64,000 nt of DNA from M1-B18 sp048264125 (GTDB lineage Bacteria; Bacillota; Clostridia; Peptostreptococcales; Natronincolaceae): positions 186,001 to 250,000 of the forward strand of contig JBLXDM010000002.1 of the NCBI GenBank assembly GCA_048264125.1, in the 5' to 3' direction. This document shows, in pieces, positions 54,315 to 62,482 of this stretch. A program made the position numbers and the translations under genes. The notes under the pieces are model-generated. The model did not search any database. It was not told the origin of the DNA and saw only the letters and a list, made by a program, of their open reading frames with translations. Position 1 is the stretch's first letter. Every line of letters begins with the position of its first letter.

Positions 54315-55094
54315 TTATCTTAATAATTGAAGAACTCCCTGGGGCGCTTGGTTAGCCTGTGCCAACATTGCTGTAGCAGCCTGTTGAAGGATATTATTCT
54401 TTGTAAAGGTCATCATTTCCTTCGCCATATCTACATCTCTGATACGTGATTCTGCTGCTTGAAGGTTCTCTGCAGTAGTATCAACGTTTCTGATTGTGCT
54501 TTCCAATCTGTTTTGCAAAGCTCCAAGAGTTGATCTCTGAGTGTTGATAGAGTTAATTGCAGTTTCTATAGTAGATGTGCTGGAAGCAGCAGACAAAGCC
54601 ACCGCACTTGAAACATCCGCAGCTGTTATTGTTAGCTTCACGCTATCACTATCAGATATAACGATATCAAAGGTGCTGCTACCGTTTAATACAGCCTTAC
54701 CGTTAAACTTAGTGTTAGTTTGAATATTTGTAACTTCATCTTTTAAAGCAGTCATTTCAAGCTCAAGGTTACTAATATCATCTGAGTTATAAGTACCATT
54801 GGCTTTTTGAACAGCAAGCTCCTTCATTCTAACCAGCATGTTACTGATTTCATCCATTGCACCCTCTGCTGTTTGGATTAAGGAGATACCATCTTGTGCA
54901 TTTCTTGAAGCCTGTTGAAGACCTCTAATTTGGCCTCTCATTTTCTCAGAGATAGAAAGACCAGCAGCATCGTCAGCAGCTCTGTTGATTCTAAAGCCTG
55001 ATGATAGCTTTTCCATTGATTTTGATCCAGCTAAATTGTTAATCCCTAACTGTCTGTGGGTGTTCATTGCCATTAAGTTGTTATTAATTCTCAT
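54315..55094 (-). CDS. hag: Flagellin, tandem copy 2
   Basis: 259 residues, the same layout as its neighbours. The first about 100 residues match copy 1 (55176) almost fully, and the leader is virtually identical to that copy's, pointing to recent duplication or gene conversion. The variable centre reads SDDISNLELEMTALKDEV and AVALSAASSTSTIETAIN, rich in Ser and Thr that could accept O-linked glycans. Confidence 0.96.
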   Translation of the reverse strand: MRINNNLMAMNTHRQLGINNLAGSKSMEKLSSGFRINRAADDAAGLSISEKMRGQIRGLQQASRNAQDGISLIQTAEGAMDEISNMLVRMKELAVQKANGTYNSDDISNLELEMTALKDEVTNIQTNTKFNGKAVLNGSSTFDIVISDSDSVKLTITAADVSSAVALSAASSTSTIETAINSINTQRSTLGALQNRLESTIRNVDTTAENLQAAESRIRDVDMAKEMMTFTKNNILQQAATAMLAQANQAPQGVLQLLR

Positions 55095-55125
55095 TGTTTA
55101 TTCCTCCTTGAATTTTGTTGTAAAT

Positions 55126-55145
55126 CCCCGACATCCTTGTCCGGG
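55126..55145 (-). promoter_or_regulatory. CsrA-type hairpin in leader of flagellin copy 2
   Basis: The minus strand reads CCCGGACAAGGATGTCGGGG. The loop and flanks contain ACAAGGATGT, matching the known CsrA consensus ACARGGAUGU. It lies 31 nt upstream of the start, with a second GGA in the RBS. Confidence 0.75.
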
Positions 55146-55175
55146 TTTTTGATATTACAATACCTCAATTGCTAA

Positions 55176-55955
55176 TTATCTTAACAGCTGAAGTACTCCC
55201 TGTGGTGCCTGGTTAGCTTGAGCCAGCATAGCTGTAGCAGCTTGTTGAAGGATATTGTTCTTTGTAAAGGTCATCATTTCCTTCGCCATATCTACGTCTC
55301 TGATTCGTGATTCTGCTGCTTGAAGATTCTCGCCAGTAGTATCAACGTTTCTGATTGTGCTTTCAAGTCTGTTTTGTAGTGCTCCTAGTGTTGATCTTTG
55401 AGTGTTGATAGAGTTGATAGCACCCTCTATAGCTGCTGTATCAGAACCAGTAGTTAAAGCTGTAGCTGAACCAACATTCGCAGCTGTTATGGTTAACTTA
55501 ACGCTATCGCTGTCTGATATAACGATATCAAATGTGCTTGTACCATTAAGAACTTCTTTGCCGTTGAATTTTGTGTTATCCGCAATATTATCCATTTCAG
55601 TAATTAAAGCATCCATTTCTAGCTCTAGATTGGAGATGTCATCATCGTTATAGGTCCCATTAGCCTTTTGAACAGCCAATTCTTTCAATCTTACTAGCAT
55701 GTTACTGATTTCATCCATTGCACCCTCTGCTGTTTGGATTAAGGAGATACCATCTTGTGCATTTCTTGAAGCCTGTTGAAGACCTCTAATTTGGCCTCTC
55801 ATTTTCTCAGAGATAGAAAGACCAGCAGCATCGTCAGCAGCTCTGTTGATTCTAAAGCCTGATGATAGCTTTTCCATTGATTTTGATCCAGCTAAATTGT
55901 TAATCCCTAACTGTCTGTGGGTGTTCATTGCCATTAAGTTGTTATTAATTCTCAT
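55176..55955 (-). CDS. hag: Flagellin, tandem copy 1 (promoter-proximal)
   Basis: 259 residues with canonical flagellin ends and no D2/D3. The central region differs from copies 2 and 3 (LITEMDNIADNTKFNGKEVL, ANVGSATALTTGSDTAAIEG). It is preceded by the best sigma-D promoter in the window and by a CsrA-type hairpin, as expected for a major filament gene controlled by CsrA-FliW. It lies just downstream of csrA. Confidence 0.96.
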   Translation of the reverse strand: MRINNNLMAMNTHRQLGINNLAGSKSMEKLSSGFRINRAADDAAGLSISEKMRGQIRGLQQASRNAQDGISLIQTAEGAMDEISNMLVRLKELAVQKANGTYNDDDISNLELEMDALITEMDNIADNTKFNGKEVLNGTSTFDIVISDSDSVKLTITAANVGSATALTTGSDTAAIEGAINSINTQRSTLGALQNRLESTIRNVDTTGENLQAAESRIRDVDMAKEMMTFTKNNILQQAATAMLAQANQAPQGVLQLLR

Positions 55956-55986
55956 TGTTTATTCCTCCTTGAATTTTGTTGTAAAT

Positions 55987-56006
55987 CCCCGACATCCTTG
56001 TCCGGG
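55987..56006 (-). promoter_or_regulatory. CsrA-type hairpin in leader of flagellin copy 1
   Basis: Same sequence as at 55126-55145: the stem CCGGACA/TGTCGGG presents AGGA (GGA complement at 55995-55997). It is 32 nt upstream of the start. With the GGA of the RBS (about 55964-55970) it mimics the two-site hag leader of Bacillus subtilis. Confidence 0.78.
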
Positions 56007-56071
56007 TTGTAGCTTATTTAAACCATCCTCTCTATGCGCGCTTAGATAGGATAGTTCTTTACTTATAATAT

Positions 56072-56098
56072 ATATCGGATAATAAATTTGTAACTTTA
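56072..56098 (-). promoter_or_regulatory. Sigma-D promoter of the flagellin array
   Basis: On the minus strand TAAA (56098-56095), exactly 15 nt, then TCCGATAT (56079-56072). Seven of eight -10 bases match GCCGATAT. The predicted leader is about 110 nt and includes the CsrA-type hairpin. Confidence 0.82.
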
Positions 56099-56170
56099 TA
56101 GGGAAATTTGTTTTTTAATATAATTTTTAAGCTTATTAAGGTGAAAATATATATCTAAAACAAGTCCATC

Positions 56171-56404
56171 TTATTTACCTGTAAGCTTAATTACATCCTT
56201 TAATTGATTAATGGTGTAGCTATTTATACTGGCAGCCTTATTTGACTCTTGTATTTCTCCATATATTTCTTTCCTCATTATCTCAACGCTTTTGGGGGCA
56301 GAAATGCCGATTTTTACCTTGCCATCCTCTACACCAAGTATTTTGATTTCGATATCCTTCCCCAGCATGATGCTTTCATCTAGCTTTCTGGTAAGCACTA
56401 GCAT
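56171..56404 (-). CDS. csrA: Translational repressor CsrA
   Basis: 77 residues. The full CsrA pattern is present: MLVLTRKLDESIMLGKDIEI, then ILGVEDGKVKIGISAPKSVEIMRKEIY. It is an RNA-binding dimer that blocks ribosome access at GGA hairpins. The C-terminal 25 residues extend as a helical tail, as in Firmicutes CsrA that interacts with FliW. It follows fliW by 11 nt and is directly upstream of the flagellin array, its likely target. Confidence 0.96.
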   Translation of the reverse strand: MLVLTRKLDESIMLGKDIEIKILGVEDGKVKIGISAPKSVEIMRKEIYGEIQESNKAASINSYTINQLKDVIKLTGK

Positions 56405-56415
56405 ATACTTCCCTC

Positions 56416-56859
56416 CTATTCTGCGTTTTTCATTTCATCCAGTATTACATGCTTCGTATGATAGCTTGCATTTTCTAGTACTATTTGTTTTCCTATACTA
56501 TGCTTATTATTTATGATAACAGGCGCCATTAGATTTGCTGTCATTTTAGTTATATCCTCTGGTACAACAACAATTGTGTATACAGATATATCCGTTGGCG
56601 CTTCTATTTTAAGGCGTTCTATTACTGTCTTAGATAATTCAAAATCATAGCTTTTCTTGAATACAAAGGGATTTGTAATGACAAAGGCCAGCTCTGTCTC
56701 CTCAATACATTGCAGCCAATGGAAGGGTACTTCGTGATCGGGGTTCTGTATAACCACATATTTATGTAGACCCTCAAAGCCTGGAATTCCATCCTCAAAC
56801 AGGATGATTGCCTTTTCATCTATTTCTATCTCACCAAAATGACTTGTATTAAGAATCAT
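56416..56859 (-). CDS. fliW: Flagellar assembly factor FliW
   Basis: 147 residues. The FliW core is clear: ILFEDGIPGFEGLHKYVVIQNPDHEVPFHWLQC near residue 20, then AFVITNPFVF and VVVPEDITKMTANLMAPVIINN. FliW binds free flagellin or CsrA; when flagellin is exported FliW releases CsrA repression. Order yviE-fliW-csrA-hag as in Bacillus subtilis. Confidence 0.96.
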   Translation of the reverse strand: MILNTSHFGEIEIDEKAIILFEDGIPGFEGLHKYVVIQNPDHEVPFHWLQCIEETELAFVITNPFVFKKSYDFELSKTVIERLKIEAPTDISVYTIVVVPEDITKMTANLMAPVIINNKHSIGKQIVLENASYHTKHVILDEMKNAE

Positions 56860-56883
56860 TTCTCTTCCTCCTTAAATTTAGGT

Positions 56884-57453
56884 CTAGCCGCCTAAAACAT
56901 CTATACCCTCACCCACATATTCAAAACTAATGTAGTTTTTCTGCTTTAGATATATTTCAACATCTCCCTTAATATAATTTATGTCTGGTTTGGGATTTTG
57001 CAGTTGTATATCAATGCTGGCCCACTCTAAATCTCCCCGCAGCTTTCCTGGCACAACAGCGATATCCGGTCTACTCTTGGGTATCATATCAAAATTGAAC
57101 TGTTTTTTGCCAAGGCTGGCACTTTTCCTTTTGGCCTGTCTCACTATTGCTGAGCCCTTAACACTAATCCTAGCCAGCTCCCTGCCATCTCTGGCGGCTT
57201 GAAAGGTGGCCTGCAGAGCTGCCTGCCGTCCTTTGCTGGCATATTTTTGAGAAAGCTCCATATTACTTTTAAGACCAGCCTCCGAAAAGCATCGTCGCTG
57301 GTCTATATATAATACTGCATCTTCACTTTGTAAATGTAGCATAGGCTGCTCTGTCCTCAGCCTCATGGGCCATTGGTTTTGCCGAATATCAAAACGCCCC
57401 TGAGTTGTTTCAATTCCGATTTGTGCATTCTGTGTTGTAATTCTTAAATCCAT
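56884..57453 (-). CDS. YviE-like (DUF6470) protein
   Basis: 189 residues. It starts MDLRITTQNAQIGIETTQG, followed by repeated beta-rich stretches, a helical middle (GRQAALQATFQAARDGRELARI) and a C-terminus of alternating beta segments (WASIDIQLQNPKPDINYIKGDVEIYL). The pattern and the position between flgL and fliW match YviE, whose role is not known. No signal peptide. Confidence 0.85.
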   Translation of the reverse strand: MDLRITTQNAQIGIETTQGRFDIRQNQWPMRLRTEQPMLHLQSEDAVLYIDQRRCFSEAGLKSNMELSQKYASKGRQAALQATFQAARDGRELARISVKGSAIVRQAKRKSASLGKKQFNFDMIPKSRPDIAVVPGKLRGDLEWASIDIQLQNPKPDINYIKGDVEIYLKQKNYISFEYVGEGIDVLGG

Positions 57454-57485
57454 AGCATATCACCAATCCTTGGTTTTATGAGTGT

Positions 57486-57511
57486 ATAGTGAATAATTCG
57501 TTATTCACTAT
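57486..57511. repeat. Perfect palindromic hairpin with TTCG loop
   Basis: ATAGTGAATAA-TTCG-TTATTCACTAT between yviE and flgL. There is no T-run, so it is probably not a terminator. Its TTCACTAT arm also occurs in a run of CACTAT words at about 23041-23096. Confidence 0.6.
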
Positions 57512-57526
57512 TAATTGCCTCTGATA

Positions 57527-58474
57527 TTATCGTAGGAAATCAAGCAACGTTGGCTGTATGATTCTTGCTCCCACTGACAATGAGGCATTGTACACATTTT
57601 CCTCATTTAATAGCTGCATTATTACCTCACCCATATCGGCATCCTCCAGCTGGCTTTGAAGATTTGAATAGTTTATTTTATCATCGGCTATTCGTTCTTT
57701 AACCAGCTCCATCCGGTTCATCTTTGCTCCTATTTCAGAACGAGCTGTAAGATTTAGATTTATGTAGTCATCTACATCCTCAATATTTTGCGACAAGGCG
57801 GCAGTATTTCCAGCCGTGAGATTAGTCATTATATTATCTATCATCGAGATTATACCTGCAGCATCATCCTCAGCTACACCCTTGCCACCTGCAATGCTGG
57901 GGTTTAAATCAAAAATATCAAAACCCAGAGTATTAATCTCAATTTTCTCATTTATGCCAACCTCGAAGGAAATTCTATCGTCAACGGAGGTGGTTGCAAA
58001 CATATCCGTCAAATCTATTTCATAGTTACCGTCTTCATCCAGCAGCTTCTGATCAGTTTTCTTCCCTGAAAAGATATATTTACCGCTATAGGTAGTGTTT
58101 GCAAGATTGATAATCTGATTCTTTATTTCAGATACCTCTTCCCTAAGCTTTGCTGTATCTTCGTCCTCCAAAACTCCATTGGAGGCCTGCACGGTCAATT
58201 CTCGCAGTCTCTGAAGAGCTTCACCTACATTTTTTATAGCCAATTCAGAGGTCTCTAAAAAGGATATGGTATCGTCCACATTTCTATCGAATTGCTCCAG
58301 CTCACTTAAATCTGATTTTATTTTTAGGCTTCTGGAAATTGCAACTGGATCATCTGAAGGAACATGAATCCGCTTGCCTGTAGAAACCTGCATCTGTTTT
58401 TTATCTAGGCGCGAAAGATTTTTATTCATATTAATCATCATTCTATTTATCATCATATTGTTGGTAATTCTCAT
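57527..58474 (-). CDS. flgL: Flagellar hook-filament junction protein FlgL (HAP3)
   Basis: 315 residues from the ATG at 58474, which has AGGAGGAGG 8 nt upstream and gives the standard MRITNNMMINRMMINMNKN start. A longer frame to 58519 is unlikely. The FlgL/flagellin-like ends are present (STGKRIHVPSDDPVAISRSL; ENVYNASLSVGARIIQPTLLDFL). It joins hook to filament together with FlgK. It follows flgK in the flgM operon. Confidence 0.95.
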   Translation of the reverse strand: MRITNNMMINRMMINMNKNLSRLDKKQMQVSTGKRIHVPSDDPVAISRSLKIKSDLSELEQFDRNVDDTISFLETSELAIKNVGEALQRLRELTVQASNGVLEDEDTAKLREEVSEIKNQIINLANTTYSGKYIFSGKKTDQKLLDEDGNYEIDLTDMFATTSVDDRISFEVGINEKIEINTLGFDIFDLNPSIAGGKGVAEDDAAGIISMIDNIMTNLTAGNTAALSQNIEDVDDYINLNLTARSEIGAKMNRMELVKERIADDKINYSNLQSQLEDADMGEVIMQLLNEENVYNASLSVGARIIQPTLLDFLR

Positions 58475-58576
58475 TTTATAGCCTCCTCCTGTCATACTTA
58501 ATAAAACCACATGCTCCATGTCTTCAGCATGACAAAGAACTTATTTTCATAATTGCATATATATTATTAGTTGTCT

Positions 58577-60088
58577 TTACCTGCCCACGAGGCCTACTTT
58601 ATGGATTATGGTATCTATCATCTCATCCATGGTGGTTATCATTCTGGCTGCAGCATTGTAGGCATGCTGAAAGCGTACCATATTAGACATTTCCTCATCC
58701 ATTGAAACCCCAGACACTGCCTGTCTTTGATTTTCAATTTGGCTGGTGAGGTACTCTTGGTTCGTGACCATCCTGATGGCCTCCTGAGTATCTACTCCTA
58801 GGTTGGAAATCAGAGATTTTATAAAATCTTCCGGCTTACCCTCGCTGAACATTCCACTATCATGCCTTAATTCCACTATTTTCAGTGCTATCGTACCGTC
58901 GCCCGGAAGTAAATCATTTGAAGCAGAAGCAGCTATCTTATTCCAGTCAAGATCTACATCCTGTGAAATTTTAATGTTTTTAGCATTAAAGGCTATATCT
59001 CCTGTTCCTCCTGTCGCCACCCCATTACGTGTAAAGAACAGAACACCAGTGGTGCCATTTAACCCATATCCGTCATCATGCACCGCATTTACCTTCGTGG
59101 CAAAGGTAGTCACAAATTCATTCAACTCTTCAATATAATAGGGTATGCCCTTATTGCTTCCTTCCTTACCGTCTCTAAGGTCCAAAAGCCCCTTTAGCTG
59201 CCCATTGATACTCTTCACATCCAACAGGTCACCATTGGCCCACTTTATCTGCTTTACCTTTACATCATTATCAAAGCTACTGTTTATATCTGTGGAGGCA
59301 TCCAGCTTATTTACCCTGTCATGATAAACCAGAGGCTGTCCGTTTATTTGAAGGACCATTTTTTTAGTGGAGGATTTCCCCTCCTGTCCAGAAATCACCT
59401 GGTCATTGATATCTGAAACCTCCATAACCTCAACATCAACAAGCTTTGATAGCTCGTCAATCAGCAGGTTTCTCTGATCCCTTAAATCATTTGCATGGCT
59501 TCCGTCAAGCTCTGCTCTAAAAATTTGCTCGTTTATCTTTGCTATTTGCTCTGCATAGCCGTTGATGGAGGTGACTGTAGTCTGTATATCAAAATTTAAG
59601 TCCTTCACCATCTTCTCCATCTGGGTATACATATGATTTACCGTATTTGTAAAGGCAATACCCCTCTGGCGAACTAACGCCCTAGTGGTCAAGCTTTCGG
59701 GATTTTTGCTAAGCTCCTGAAATGCTGAAAACATTTCATCAATTACTGTAGTTATGCCAGTATCCGATGGCTCATTCATTATAGCCTCTATAAATTGTAG
59801 ACCCTGGCTTTTAGCATCCCAATAGCCTTGTGTATTTATCTCTGATCGGTATTTAAAATCTAAAAACTCATTACGAAACTGTGTTATAGATAAAGAGTCC
59901 ACACCCGTTCCCAGCATCCCTTGACCACCGTAAAGGGCCATCGGTGTGCTTTGAGCCTGATTGAGCCTTTGTCTAGAATAGCCCGGCGTGTTGACATTTG
60001 ATATATTATGACCGGTGATATCCAAGGATCTTTGGGCTGCAAATAAACCCGATTTAACGATATTAAAGCCTGTAAAAGTTGAACGCAT
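58577..60088 (-). CDS. flgK: Flagellar hook-associated protein FlgK (HAP1)
   Basis: 503 residues. N-terminus STFTGFNIVKSGLFAAQRSLDITGHNISNVNTPGYSRQR with the axial-protein motif ANxxTPGY (NVNTPGY); C-terminus VSMDEEMSNMVRFQHAYNAAARMITTMDEM. Both D0 ends form coiled coils in the hook-filament junction. It follows flgN by 14 nt. Confidence 0.96.
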   Translation of the reverse strand: MRSTFTGFNIVKSGLFAAQRSLDITGHNISNVNTPGYSRQRLNQAQSTPMALYGGQGMLGTGVDSLSITQFRNEFLDFKYRSEINTQGYWDAKSQGLQFIEAIMNEPSDTGITTVIDEMFSAFQELSKNPESLTTRALVRQRGIAFTNTVNHMYTQMEKMVKDLNFDIQTTVTSINGYAEQIAKINEQIFRAELDGSHANDLRDQRNLLIDELSKLVDVEVMEVSDINDQVISGQEGKSSTKKMVLQINGQPLVYHDRVNKLDASTDINSSFDNDVKVKQIKWANGDLLDVKSINGQLKGLLDLRDGKEGSNKGIPYYIEELNEFVTTFATKVNAVHDDGYGLNGTTGVLFFTRNGVATGGTGDIAFNAKNIKISQDVDLDWNKIAASASNDLLPGDGTIALKIVELRHDSGMFSEGKPEDFIKSLISNLGVDTQEAIRMVTNQEYLTSQIENQRQAVSGVSMDEEMSNMVRFQHAYNAAARMITTMDEMIDTIIHKVGLVGR

Positions 60089-60102
60089 ATTGTACCCCCT
60101 TA

Positions 60103-60600
60103 TTAAACCCGTGCATCAAATAGATTGGTTTTTATTCTAGCCTTTTCCTGTGCATTTCCGCTGTATTTCATTCCCTCAGTTGGGTCGTTGGTCAGTATAT
60201 CTATGCTGAAATTGATAAACTCCAGCTGCTGCTTAATCAGCCTTTCATTTGCCTCATTTGCTTCCTTAATCTTCATAATTGTATCCAGCAGCTGATTCCT
60301 CAAGGTATCAATTTCATCTACATCCTCCTGATCCTCCATCAGCATTAAAAGCTCTGAAAGACTACTAATCTCCGGCAGATCCAATTCCTCAGCTATTGCT
60401 ACAAAGATTGATCTTCTTATCTTTTCATAGGTGCCCATCCTTGCAAGATACTGCTGCTCCAGCTTTGTCATTTCCTCCAGCTGCTTAACCTTTGAGCTTT
60501 TTATCACATTTATCTTTTCGTTTTCCAGTCTTAAAGCCTCATTATAGGTATTATTCTCCTGTATAAGGGTCTCCTTAAGCTGATCAATGGCTCTCTTCAT
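60103..60600 (-). CDS. flgN: FlgN-type export chaperone
   Basis: 165 residues, all helical (LKETLIQENNTYNEALRLENEKINVI; KQLEEMTKLEQQYLARMGTYEKIRR). FlgN is the cytoplasmic chaperone of FlgK and FlgL. The position flgM-flgN-flgK corresponds to yvyG of Bacillus subtilis. Confidence 0.92.
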   Translation of the reverse strand: MKRAIDQLKETLIQENNTYNEALRLENEKINVIKSSKVKQLEEMTKLEQQYLARMGTYEKIRRSIFVAIAEELDLPEISSLSELLMLMEDQEDVDEIDTLRNQLLDTIMKIKEANEANERLIKQQLEFINFSIDILTNDPTEGMKYSGNAQEKARIKTNLFDARV

Positions 60601-60626
60601 CCTTTTTCACCTCGAGTACACTCTGT

Positions 60627-60920
60627 TTAGATTTTTTTATCAATTAGAATGCTATCAAAAATTTTCTCAGCAATTTCCTGGCCGGATACATTGTAGCTTC
60701 CCTGCTGAAGCCTATCCTTTATCTCATTAACCTTTTCTTCCCTTATCTCCGGCAGCTCCTTAAAGGCCTTCAGCGCAACTTGAAATTCTTTGGCCTTTGT
60801 AGAAAGCTGTAGCTGGTCCTTTGGCAGCTCAACCCCATTCACCTTTTGACCGGAGGAATTATTGGATTTATTGTAAACCTGCATTGCCTTTGTAATATTA
60901 GGGTTATTATAAATTTTCAT
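60627..60920 (-). CDS. flgM: Anti-sigma-D factor FlgM
   Basis: 97 residues. The N-terminal half is disordered and polar; the C-terminal half carries the sigma-binding helices (LPEIREEKVNEIKDRLQQGSYNVSGQEIAEKIFDSIL). FlgM holds the flagellar sigma factor inactive until the hook is complete. First of flgM-flgN-flgK-flgL-yviE-fliW-csrA, with its own sigma-D promoter for feedback. Confidence 0.93.
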   Translation of the reverse strand: MKIYNNPNITKAMQVYNKSNNSSGQKVNGVELPKDQLQLSTKAKEFQVALKAFKELPEIREEKVNEIKDRLQQGSYNVSGQEIAEKIFDSILIDKKI

Positions 60921-60961
60921 AAAAAAACACCTCAGCTTCTTCCGATTTATTTATACTACTA

Positions 60962-60988
60962 TTATCGGCAATAGCTGGGTGTTTCTTA
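60962..60988 (-). promoter_or_regulatory. Sigma-D promoter of the flgM operon
   Basis: On the minus strand TAAG (60988-60985), 15 nt, then GCCGATAA (60969-60962). One mismatch in each element. It lies between yvyF and flgM. Confidence 0.7.
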
Positions 60989-60991
60989 ATA

Positions 60992-61411
60992 TCATTTTAG
61001 TTTTTTTCTAATATCTGCTATATACATTCTTTCGCTTCCTGATTTGGCAATGGTTTTTTCCGTTGGCTTTTTATTGCTCTTAAGGGCTGAGCTAAACTCC
61101 CTCTGCATTTCTGCTACACACACATCACAGAAGCGTCCTGATTTGATAGGCTTGCCACAACGCTCGCAGTCTAAGAAAAGGTTGCTATCATCCCGTATTT
61201 CTATTCGTCCCTCTCTTAAATACCGCAAAATTTGCTTTTCGGAAACCTCTGTCTCCTCAGATACCTCCATAACAGATGCTCCTGGATGATCATATAAATA
61301 ATCCTTTACCTTTTTAAATTCCTCTTCATCATTATTACTGCATCGAGAGCATATCGGTATTCCATTATAGGCGAAAACCCTACCACACTTTGTACAATTT
61401 CTTAAATCCAC
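60992..61411 (-). CDS. yvyF: YvyF-like flagellar-operon protein
   Basis: 139 residues from a GTG at 61411 (AGGGGGAG 5 nt upstream). The upstream 36 codons of a longer frame have no RBS and no family likeness. The Cys pairs NCTKCGRVF ... CSRC, the HTH-like ASVMEVSEETEVSEKQILRYLREG, and the second set CERCGKPIKSGRFCDVC match the paralogue at 28397. It lies between comF and flgM as in Bacillus subtilis. Function unknown. Confidence 0.85.
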   Translation of the reverse strand: MDLRNCTKCGRVFAYNGIPICSRCSNNDEEEFKKVKDYLYDHPGASVMEVSEETEVSEKQILRYLREGRIEIRDDSNLFLDCERCGKPIKSGRFCDVCVAEMQREFSSALKSNKKPTEKTIAKSGSERMYIADIRKKLK

Positions 61412-61525
61412 AACGTACTCCCCCTTAAGAGCTGCTTTAGTATAATGGATATTTCCTTCGTTAGTTTCAATATTATTAAATATACCATTAAGGTTCTTAA
61501 TCGTTAACAAAATCTGCATATTAAT

Positions 61526-61553
61526 ATATCGGTAAAAGCAGCTGCTTTCTTTA
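61526..61553 (-). promoter_or_regulatory. Sigma-D-like promoter of yvyF
   Basis: On the minus strand TAAA (61553-61550), 16 nt, then ACCGATAT (61533-61526). It lies just upstream of the yvyF leader and next to the comF stop at 61555. Confidence 0.65.
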
Positions 61554-61554
61554 A

Positions 61555-62262
61555 TTATTCCTTATCCAGTATACCTCTGGCAAAGGTAATGGCTGTTACC
61601 TCCGCAGCACCAGCCCCATAAAGGATTTTTCCGCATTCTTCAATGGTGGAGCCTGTGGTTAAGATATCATCTATTAGCAATACACTTTTATTAAAAATTT
61701 CATGAGGCTTTTTCAGTTGAAATGCACCTCTGACATTTTTTCTTCTATCTATTCGGGATAGCTGATGCATAATCCTTGTGTTCCGAGTCCTTATTAGGTT
61801 AGAAGCTTCTACCTCAACACCTGTCTTGCTTCCCAGGTACTTCGCCAGTAGAGCCGCCTGATTAAAGCCCCTTCGTCTTTGCTTCTTGCTGTAGAGGGGC
61901 ACGGGTATTATAATGTCATAGTCTATGGCCTCTGCCAACAAAAAATCCTTCATAACCTCCGCCATTTCCCTAGAGAGATATGTATTATGCTTATATTTCA
62001 ATGCATAAATTAGCTTCTTAATCTCTCCTTTGTAGGCAACCGCCGAAAACATTCTTATGCCTCTGCCATCCTCTGTAGTATAGGAGGCCTGCACCCACCT
62101 TTTGTTTTCAATGAAGCCAATCTCCGTAAGGCAGATGGAGCAGATGCCATATGCTGATTCATTATCTAATTTTCCTTTGCAAATAATGCAGCTCAATCCG
62201 GGAGGATATATTAAATCCAAAAACGCCTCCCATGTAAGCTTGACTTCTGACATCAGTCCCAT
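61555..62262 (-). CDS. comF: ComF-family phosphoribosyltransferase-like protein
   Basis: 235 residues. An N-terminal zinc ribbon (CIICKGKLDNESAYGICSIC) is followed by a type I phosphoribosyltransferase fold with the PRPP loop VLLIDDILTTGST near residue 200 and the ComFC motif RRRGFNQAALLAKYL. ComFC is needed for DNA uptake in competent bacteria; in other species the role may be DNA handling. Adjacent to recD2 and upstream of yvyF. Confidence 0.93.
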   Translation of the reverse strand: MGLMSEVKLTWEAFLDLIYPPGLSCIICKGKLDNESAYGICSICLTEIGFIENKRWVQASYTTEDGRGIRMFSAVAYKGEIKKLIYALKYKHNTYLSREMAEVMKDFLLAEAIDYDIIIPVPLYSKKQRRRGFNQAALLAKYLGSKTGVEVEASNLIRTRNTRIMHQLSRIDRRKNVRGAFQLKKPHEIFNKSVLLIDDILTTGSTIEECGKILYGAGAAEVTAITFARGILDKE

Positions 62263-62300
62263 AGCTCACCTCAGTACTTAACTACCCTATTCTTAGTTTA

Positions 62301-62438
62301 GGAAACTGTATATTACCATGGAATGTATGTATATTTTAGTTTATACAAAGTTAAAGGTTTATCGCCCATTGCCTAGGGCTAATAACCATTTAAAATTCAA
62401 TAAATTCGTCCGTGGGGCATCTTTATTATGCAATTTCC
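62301..62438. mobile_element. MITE-like element, internally deleted copy 2
   Basis: The left part (GTTTATACAAAGTTA at 62338-62352, then about 80 bp including GCCTAGGGCTAATAA) matches the reverse complement of copy 1 at 21122-21297. The right inner inverted repeat is missing, but the outer end TTATGCAATTTCC remains at about 62426-62438. It sits between recD2 and comF. Orientation is opposite to copy 1. Confidence 0.68.
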
Positions 62439-62482
62439 TTAATTAACTATTCGACCCCAATCAGCATTTCCCTTTATCTAAA

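Noticed and set aside
55126..55145. Terminator between tandem flagellins
   Set aside because: The GC stem is followed by GATTT rather than a T-run in the direction of transcription, and the loop fits a CsrA site better.
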